From contig JANPYM010000007.1 of assembly GCA_025890175.1 (NCBI GenBank), positions 2,050,209 to 2,114,208 of the forward strand: a stretch of DNA of 64,000 nucleotides. Direction: 5' to 3'. Source of the stretch: Ciborinia camelliae (Eukaryota > Ascomycota > Leotiomycetes > Helotiales > Sclerotiniaceae). Both the position numbers and the translations under genes were made by a program. Numbering within the stretch: the first letter of the stretch is position 1; the number at the start of each line of letters is the position of its first letter. Positions 56,911 to 64,000 of the stretch are shown piece after piece. The notes under the pieces were generated by a model. That model saw nothing but the letters and a program-made list of their open reading frames with translations. It was not told the origin of the DNA and made no database searches.

Positions 56911-57062
56911 TCCACTTTTACGCAATTTCCAGCGTGGATATCGATATAATGTTCAACTTGTTTTAAAAGTCACTTCTACTTTAATAAAATCTGGAACTTA
57001 TTAAGCACTCCACTAGACTTAAGCGAGGCCATTTCGACCATTCAAAGCCCCTTCTGGGACTT
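56911..57062. repeat. dispersed repeat, copy 2
   Basis: Matches 45145-45290 in order along its length ('CCACTTTTACGCAATTT', 'TCGATATAATG', 'GCCATTTCGACCATTCAAAG'). Both copies are AT-shifted and non-coding. Confidence 0.65.
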
Positions 57063-57841
57063 TACCTACATCGATCTAATTTCTTCAACTGCTTTTATTT
57101 TCAACCTTCTTATTAGCTTCAACTAGACTAATATACTTCGCATTATACAGATCTACAGCTTCACCTTTTAATCGAACTAGCAACGGATGCAATAATTAAA
57201 GTGGTTGTACGTCGGACCTAAATGCCCCTCATTCCCCATACGGTAGGTAGTGATTAGAGATAGCTAGTTTATTGCATCTCTAAATCTGTGCATTGGCTTC
57301 AAATTGCCTGTGTTCAACAACCAATTCCTATTCCTAGTATGACGAGACAGGAAGTTATGAACCATGGTGATGAATCCCAGCAAAAAGTATATTGTATAAA
57401 GACAAAATTCGGGCTAGTGAGTTTCACTATCTATCGCATTAGCTGGTGAAGAAGGTGCAATCTTATGATAAAAGGTTAGAATTTCGGTAATGTAGAACAC
57501 AGTCTTATACAAGACATAATACCTTATATTCCAGATTGTCAGGATTCATACAATATTACCTACTGTTGGTCACTTCCACCACTAGTGCCTCACCAGAGGT
57601 GATAATGATCAGTGATATAACGTCAAAAATAGGCTAGGTATTATGTCCCAAAGAATTTGACTGAGTAGAACCAGAGCATTAAGCTATTATAGGATATTGC
57701 AACTGAACGATATCAAATTTCGATCGATAATCGAAAAGATTCGACAAAGCAAATGATAAGAAGCAGAGCATCAGGTTATTGTAACTTATTACTACAGAAG
57801 TTGCAAGAAATACGAAATGCTTAAGGGTTTTATCAACAAAA

Positions 57842-57987
57842 TTGTTGTAAGAACATATGAATGTTACACATTCACCGTATAGAAAATATACTATGGATAC
57901 AAAACTAGTATAAAACGCTAATTCCATATCCTGTAGTATATAATCCCTATACAATTAATGTAGATATTATGTACAATAATACAACAA
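57842..57987. mobile_element. palindromic MITE-like element, second complete copy
   Basis: About 146 bp, from 'TTGTTGTAAGAACATATGAA' to 'GTACAATAATACAACAA', with the same internal landmarks 'CACATTCACCGTAT' and 'CCATATCCTGTAGTATATAA' as the copy at 42453. Many differences are C-to-T or G-to-A. Confidence 0.85.
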
Positions 57988-59611
57988 AAATAATAGAAAC
58001 CAGAGTATTAAATTATTATGACATGCAGCAAACACGCGCTGCGACGGAAGTCGAATTTAAGAAAGTTGAAAAGTTTTATCACGCAGAAGAGCAAAAACCA
58101 AAGCACTTAGCTATTGTGGCATACTACCACAGGCGTTGCGACGATACCATCTAATTATTGATTCCTGGGTTCATCACACATTGCTCAAGCCACCTAGGAA
58201 GTAACTTCAAAATCTACAAACACCTCACAATCTTTCGACAGCCTTCTTTTAAATCGAAACCATACAATCTATGAATTCCACCTCACCCTCAGAAGTAGTA
58301 CTTACCGAGATCAAGGATGTGGATTAAAGACCTAAAGTGTGGCTATCTAGGTACTTATAAGCCAGGTCCTAAGCTAGTTCTACGCTATTCTAGTGCTCAG
58401 GTGCCTTGATAAAACCATCCCTATTACCCCCTCCTTTGATTTTCTACCTTCAAAACGAACCCGAGATTTGTGGAACTCCATATTGAGCCTTTCTACAATA
58501 ACCAACCTCCTCCTCCTTCACGATGGCAGAGCCTACCAATTGTTCCGCCGGCCCCGAGGCATATCTATCTCTCTTCCCTCGCCTATCCCCACACCTTCGA
58601 TTTCATTCGCCCAGCACGCTCTTAGCCACCTACCCTACACTACCTAGGTACATTGACTCAATCAAATTGTACCAGCTTATCGAATTTATTAAATTCTACC
58701 GCGCAACCTAGGTAGGTACATCAACTCTACCCGGCACCTATGTTACCCCACATTTCCCGCGCTTCAATTCTACCCATATAATTGATTTTAGGTTTAGCTT
58801 CAAAATATTCAACCTACAATAGTGATGGGAGGAAGGAATAGAGTTTATAAGACCTCGAGTTGGGAATAAGCTAGGAATGAAAGTATGGGAAGGACAGAAG
58901 GGCAGGCAGAGCATAACAGGACAGAAGGGCTAGCGAGCTTTTAAAGCTAGGTATTTCATGTATTTCACCTTGGCACCTAGGTAGGTATCTTCTAATAGTT
59001 GCCAGTGTTGCGATATACGGATCACATGTGTGCCTATATACGCTAGTGCTTGGGCATATGCGTTCATACGCATCTCACCTGGACCTGAGAATAGCATCAA
59101 TAATAGGTACATGCAACCCATACCATACCATACTAGTTTTGATCAACCACATCATCACTACCGACTCACCGAGGTTATACCAACGGTTAAAATCAGAATT
59201 CAGATGAGAATCGAAATTTGTCTTTGAAATCAAAATTCACCAAATACCTATCTCCAGAGCCGAAGTTCGAAGTAATAATTCAATGGTGAATATGAATATC
59301 CGAAAGATAACATATGAGCATTGAGCACTCGGTGACTCGGATAACTGCCAAGGAAATATTCACCAAATACCAATTTCCGGAAGATAATACTAAGTATACG
59401 AGCACTTGGATGGCGTCAAACGAGGAATTCGCATTCTTGCTGGACCGAGCCTTTCTACGGGCCAAATCATGAAGTGAATACTATGAAGGGGATATTGGAA
59501 ATATATTTTTTATGAAAGTGTAATAAGTTTTCTTTTGTTTTCTGCCAAGTATCTACAATCAAAGATTAATCTCTTCTTCTCTTTTGAATGGTTTAGTTCC
59601 GAAACATCAAA

Positions 59612-61439
59612 ATGCTTCCTCACATCTTCGATTTGTTGGATTGGAGACTCACAGCGTTGGCTGTTTGTCTTTCTCCCTTCTTGATCTCCTACCTGCTCAC
59701 CACTTTAATATCTGCCTTTATGGTGCATAGGAAAAGTAATAATAAAAAGCCCGCTATTGACCCATCTGCGGATTTTCTATTTGGTAACCTTTTCCCCTTT
59801 GCATTCAACACTTATCGGTATTTCGAATATCTCATGTGAGTATATTGCAACAATCCCATCTAACAAATCTATTTCTTCCTTTTGCTAATCAAGATAACCA
59901 GAAATCGTTTTGGTCCCCATGTACCGGTTCGGGTACGTGCCGGAACTGAGAGTTACTTTGTTGTTTCTGGACCAGAATATGTCCTCCAACTATTTCGAAA
60001 AGCGCGACAGCTTAGCTCAGCTCCGGCCACGACGACCATCTTTGAACGAGTCTTTGGGGTGCCTGCTGATGCTACAGCTGTAGTCATGAGTGATGATACT
60101 GGTGCCTCGGAAAAGCCCTTACCAGGTAGTAAACCTGTGCCTGCAGACCAACGCTATCATTATATCACACATCAGGGATTGTATGATAATCTTACTGGTT
60201 CGAGGGTGGCAGATCTGGCAACTCGATTCCTGGCAAACCTTAATACGGAACTGGATAACCTTGATATGGGAAGCGATGAATGGTTGGAGGTACCGGATTT
60301 CTACTCTTTGATACAAACCACAATATTCAATGCTTCAGTTCGTGCACTCTGTGGATCGCACATATTCGAAGTTATCCCAACGCTTACCGAGGATTTTTGG
60401 CACTTTGATACCCTGGTTGGAGGTCTACTCAAAGATATCCCAAGATTCCTCATTCCAGATGCATACAAGATTAGGGATAAATTACTCAAGTCCCTTAGGG
60501 AATGGCACCGATCTGCAGAAGCACATATCGATCGCAATGATGAGGAGCTTGAGAACAAGTTATGGGAACCATACTATGGTTCAAAGCTTGTCCGAGACCG
60601 AGCTCGTGATATTGCCAAGATCGAAAAGCACGGCGAGGAAGCTCGTGCGGCCAATGATCTGGGTTTAATTTGGGGGTAAGTTGGTCTACCCCGTGGCACA
60701 TTATATTCGAAGGCTAATTTTGCACAGGGCAAATTCCAATATCGTTCCAACACTAGGCTGGTCTATACTAGACATTGTCTGTCGTCCAGATCTTCGTTCT
60801 CGAGTCCAGGATGAACTTGCCTCGATCGCAAAACTTCGCCCAGATGATGATCTTGAACATCAAATGCCTAGCCTTGTATCAAACCTCCTCTTCCAGTCAA
60901 TATTTTTCGAAGAACTCAGATTGCGAAGCGCGACCACCCTCCAACGCTCTACTGTCGGCTCAAATTTCAAATTAGGACCATGGAAATTTCCCAAAGATAA
61001 AATGATTTTGACGAGTGTCTGGTTTGCCGGCCGCGACAAGACCATCTGGAACGAAGGTGCAAACGGCGAACACGATGTCGAAGATTTCTGGCCAGAACGC
61101 TTCATTGTTTACCCCAACGATCCACACAGCGGTCCAAGGAAACGCGATTCAACCAAGCACACATCTGAGAATATTACCGAACCTAAAGTCACAACGGACA
61201 CAGTCAAGGGTTCATGGATTCCTTTTGGTGGTGGTATGTCGACGTGCCCTGGTCGATTTTATTCAAAGCAAGAAGCTATTGGCGGTATGGCGATGTTTTT
61301 GACAAAATTTGATATCGAGTGGACTGGCGACAAGTTACCTGAGGCGGATGTGAGTCATTATTTTGCTCTAGGAGTTGTGCCCCCAACTGGCAAGTACCCG
61401 GCGAGAATGCGCAGAAGGGACGGAAAGGGCCGTAAGTGA
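59612..61439 (+). CDS. cytochrome P450, CYP7/CYP8-like type
   Basis: Exons 59612-59835, 59902-60675 and 60728-61439 sum to 1710 nt, 569 aa. An N-terminal anchor ('LTALAVCLSPFLISYLL') is followed by 'PSADFLFGNLFPFAF'. The heme loop is 'FGGGMSTCPGRFYSKQEAI' with Cys506; ExxR is Glu394-Leu-Arg... (E394/R397) and 'FWPERF' is present. The I helix reads 'LIWGANSNIVPTLGW' (332-345): Asn replaces the usual acid-alcohol pair, as in the animal CYP7/CYP8 clan of sterol hydroxylases and prostacyclin synthase. This suggests a sterol-like or peroxide-type chemistry (inference). All other motifs are intact. It is unrelated to the P450 at 38316-40147. Confidence 0.93.
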
Positions 61440-62102
61440 GTGATGACATTCTGGGAATTCTTTTGTGAGAACATCGATATTTGGTCGCCTTTGCATACGT
61501 ACCTCACCTCAATAGGTTAGAAATCGAAATTTACGATTTTTTACAGCATGTGACATGTCGCAGTTTTGAACATGACTTTTTCTTATTAGTTCACTGTCAC
61601 TCCTGAGTCTTGCACAATTTTGTTCGAGGATTTACCAATTGCATTTATATATGCCACGCGGAAACCATCACGTGACTGATAGTACATCACCCTCCCTTAG
61701 AATCATGTTCTTTCCCCCTTCTATTTTATGACTATGTTCGTTTCGAAGTGCTGGACTTCTGTCTTACAAAGCTATTCCCATATTGATGAGTACGGCTTCT
61801 CACTATTACTACCACGTGTGCTAGATTGTGTTCTACCTAGCTACCTTTCCCTTTACAATAGAAGACTATCATAATTTCTTAAGCTACCCCCCAAAACTTC
61901 AAGTAATTGATTCAATATATCAAATAATCTAAATGTTTCAAATCATTTCATTCTTGTCAAAAAATTCAAGGATCAAAAATATTTTATTTTTGTACTTCAG
62001 TTCGGACTATTGAATACCTCAACTCCTTCAAAATTGTTCCTCAATGCTCAACTTTGGTTGCGTCAATTTTGTTTTGCCCAATGTTGAAATTCCCCTGAAG
62101 CC
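61440..62102. other. intergenic between convergent genes
   Basis: AT-rich, with no gene. It holds both 3' flanks. Confidence 0.6.
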
Positions 62103-63050
62103 TTAAAGCTCTGCCCCCCTGGGTAGATCAAGTTCGATATACCAAGGTTTGTTTGTTGGTTTGTACCCCACGGTCATTATGCTTGCGTTGACCATGAGGG
62201 TTTCTTTACCTTCCTCGATAGATTCATTATTCAAACTTGGCCACATACATTCAACTTTTCTCGTCTCCGAGATACCTTTCTCTCCCCACCTCGCAACTTC
62301 TGCTCCATGACCTTCATGAATGTGTCCACAGCAAAACAACTTTGGTCTTGCCCTTCCCAGCGCCTTCCCTAAGCTGTAGCACCCGACATGCTCGCCATTT
62401 CTATCAACCTTGTCAAGAACATTCATTGGAGGCCCATGAGTCATGACGATGTCGATATTTCTACCATCTTCATCCTCTGCAAAACTCGGTATACGCACTG
62501 CTCCAGCCACACCTTTCATGCCCATGTCACGTTCATCTGCACCGTTAAAGCGATCCTCATACCTTTCATATGCCCATCCAAATCCACAGTACTCGGGAGT
62601 GTATGGGCTTGCATAAATGCGCAACGCTGCTCCATTCTCCAAAGCATAGTCATGAATCCCCTCCTCCAAATAGGTAACACCAGCTTCATCAGCCAAGTCG
62701 CCTCTCATCATTGCGTTTACCTCCTCGCACTCTCGTATATCTTCTTCTACTTCTTCTTCAGTGTATATCGGGCTGAGATTTCGCATAACCCATTTTTCGT
62801 CAAGAGTTTGGTCGTGGTTTCCGGCAATGACGAGCTTTAATTTGGCGGGGATTTCTTTCATCATTCGTAAAGCGCCGCGATATTCCGATAACCCACCCAC
62901 CTTGGAGAGATCACCACAATGAAGGAGGACGTCGATGTCTCGGGGTATATTGGAGAGTGAGAGAGGGATGTGAGGGTTGCCAAATTCGAAGCTGTGGGTG
63001 TCGGAGATGATCATGATGCGGGTAGGGACTTTTGTTTGTTGGGCGGCCAT
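62103..63050 (-). CDS. calcineurin-like metallophosphoesterase
   Basis: Intronless, 315 aa from the ATG at 63050. Metal-binding motifs occur in order: 'IMIISDTHSFEFG' (Asp-x-His), 'LLHCGDLSKVGG' (Gly-Asp), 'LVIAGNHDQTLD' (Gly-Asn-His-Asp), 'IVMTHGPP' (His) and 'CCGHIHEGHG' (Gly-His-x-His). This is the complete dinuclear site. The sequence resembles the fungal/animal MPPED1-MPPED2 (239FB) type of small cytosolic phosphoesterases, whose substrates are poorly defined. An in-frame ATG at 63122 would add a hydrophobic leader; the shorter start is preferred because the conserved domain begins at once. Confidence 0.92.
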   Translation of the reverse strand: MAAQQTKVPTRIMIISDTHSFEFGNPHIPLSLSNIPRDIDVLLHCGDLSKVGGLSEYRGALRMMKEIPAKLKLVIAGNHDQTLDEKWVMRNLSPIYTEEEVEEDIRECEEVNAMMRGDLADEAGVTYLEEGIHDYALENGAALRIYASPYTPEYCGFGWAYERYEDRFNGADERDMGMKGVAGAVRIPSFAEDEDGRNIDIVMTHGPPMNVLDKVDRNGEHVGCYSLGKALGRARPKLFCCGHIHEGHGAEVARWGEKGISETRKVECMWPSLNNESIEEGKETLMVNASIMTVGYKPTNKPWYIELDLPRGAEL

Positions 63051-64000
63051 CTTTACAAATTGTTGTAGACGGATTGTAGAGTTTTGTATGAAGAAATTGA
63101 ATGCAAGGTGTGGGAGAGGCATAGACAATGATAAAGATGAATAAGAAATAGAAGTAGAAGTATATAAGGGAATAGGTAACAGGAATGGCAAGTGCTGCCT
63201 TTCTAGTCTTCACGTGACAAATCGTGAGATTTTCAAGGATCGCGCCTTCGCCACCAAGCCAACCCAGCCACATAGTTCTGTTGTCCTAGTACAAACAGAC
63301 AGGCCGAGATAAACTCACCAACGATGTGTGATGCCGGAGACAACAACGAAATGTCTTACTGAGACAACAGTACTAACAATACATAGGTTTGGAATGGATT
63401 ACTATTGATGAGTTAGATAAAAGGCACGCTTCCCATTCACATTCGATGATAAAACACATAGCCCTCATTAGAAAATGTGTGCTGATATCTGACAAAATCA
63501 ACTAATTCTTTCCATTAAAAGCTAACAATACGCAAATCTAGCTCATCGAATTGTAAGATTTCTTTTAAATCTATTATGCATATTCCCACCCACATGTTAA
63601 CATCAGATATAGCATCCAACTATATAAAAAGGTATAGCATTCATTCCTCAAGTTCGAATCACAGGCTTCCTGACATTTACTCCCATAAACTGTATAATAG
63701 CCGCTCAGCTTCCCAGTGGGAGACATACTATTTCCATCTGAAGACATAGGATCAAAATCTCCGTTACAATGGTTGACTGGGCGCAATTGGCGTAGTTTTG
63801 CTTCCCAGCTCCTGAAAAGTCTAATGATATACAATTATCCCATTTAACCTCACAAGATCAGATCTGTACCATAAAGCTTTATGCATCTACTCTGTAAATT
63901 TGGATTATAGTCTATTATTTGGCTAGTCAAATTGTTGCTATAAAATAGTTCTACATACTATTGTTGATATTATTATTGTGTATCGAGCTAGTGTATGTAG
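63051..64000. other. right end, no gene; truncated repeat at edge
   Basis: Frames are short and unsupported. The last about 70 bp contain 'TAGTTCTACATACTATTGTT' and 'TGTGTATCGAGCTAGTGTAT', related in reverse to 44401-44505 and cut by the window edge. Confidence 0.55.
63930..64000. mobile_element. dispersed repeat cut by window end
   Basis: Read on the minus strand it gives 'CTACATACACTAGCT' directly followed by 'CGATACACAATAATA', the same ends that flank a hairpin at 44449-44489. The copy here lacks the hairpin. Confidence 0.6.

Larger units (their letters stand above)
55508..59611. other. 4.1-kb gene-free AT-rich block
   Basis: Contains one complete MITE copy and the second copy of a dispersed repeat. 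Two adjacent stretches at 55680-55790 and 55805-55935 look like diverged copies of each other ('TCTTTATCA(T/C)AAAG', 'CATTATTATTCGTTCAACCTC' versus 'ACTCTTATTTCTTCAACCTC'). No believable gene; a 62-codon frame at 58526 is unsupported. Confidence 0.65.

Noticed and set aside
38316..61439. Secondary-metabolite cluster linking the two P450s
   Set aside because: They are about 20 kb apart, separated by REV1 and other housekeeping genes, with no backbone synthase in the window.

Overview
The window is nuclear DNA of a filamentous ascomycete. Genes carry short introns (about 45-110 bp, one near 190 bp) with GTAAGT/GTGAGT-type donors and CTAAC/CTAAT-type branch sites. Intergenic DNA is long and AT-rich and holds palindromic MITE-like elements and decayed repeats. 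The proteins (Rev1, Oct1, Sua5, Mic27, a WSC-domain wall protein, hybrid histidine kinase, P450s) look like Leotiomycetes, most likely Sclerotiniaceae (Botrytis/Sclerotinia type). That placement rests on general recognition only. No ribosomal RNA, tRNA, CRISPR or prokaryotic feature was seen.

Layout: 1-2.6 kb holds a poly-G/N assembly gap and a Ulp1-like cysteine protease gene (-). 3.6-6 kb holds the convergent housekeeping pair coatomer zeta (+) and SUA5 (-). 7.5-9.9 kb holds two unrecognised genes (+) and minisatellites. 10.6-14.9 kb holds a nine-exon hybrid histidine kinase (-). 16.9-17.9 kb holds proteasome beta-5 (+). 18-24 kb holds possible gene remnants and two tandem paralogous F-box-like proteins (-), one with a coding minisatellite. 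26-28.5 kb holds two divergently transcribed membrane proteins. 30.4-36.2 kb is a dense block: tyrosyl-tRNA synthetase (-), MICOS subunit (-) and mitochondrial intermediate peptidase (+), the last two sharing a 245-bp intergenic region. 37-41.7 kb holds a 5'-incomplete LRR-like gene (-), a P450 (+) and a WSC-domain GPI protein (+). 41.7-45.4 kb is a gene-free repeat block. 45.4-49.2 kb is REV1 (-). 51.4-53.1 kb is a sugar transporter (+). 53.9-55.5 kb is a J-domain membrane protein with a Cys/His tail (-). 55.5-59.6 kb is gene-free with repeats. 59.6-61.4 kb is a second P450 (+). 62.1-63.1 kb is a calcineurin-like phosphoesterase (-). The last 900 bp end inside a repeat.

The genes do not form an obvious pathway or biosynthetic cluster. 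The two P450s lie 21 kb apart and belong to different families. The clearest functional neighbourhood is the divergent pair of nuclear genes for mitochondrial proteins (MIC27/OCT1), with cytosolic TyrRS next to it. Intron models were built by hand, and for each multi-exon gene with a complete model the summed exon length is divisible by three. No clearly new biological system was found. The most unusual items are the J-domain/TM/repeat/Cys-tail protein, the F-box-like pair with an expanding acidic tail, three ubiquitin-binding-type motifs in Rev1, and a 50-bp perfect-hairpin insertion inside a dispersed repeat.
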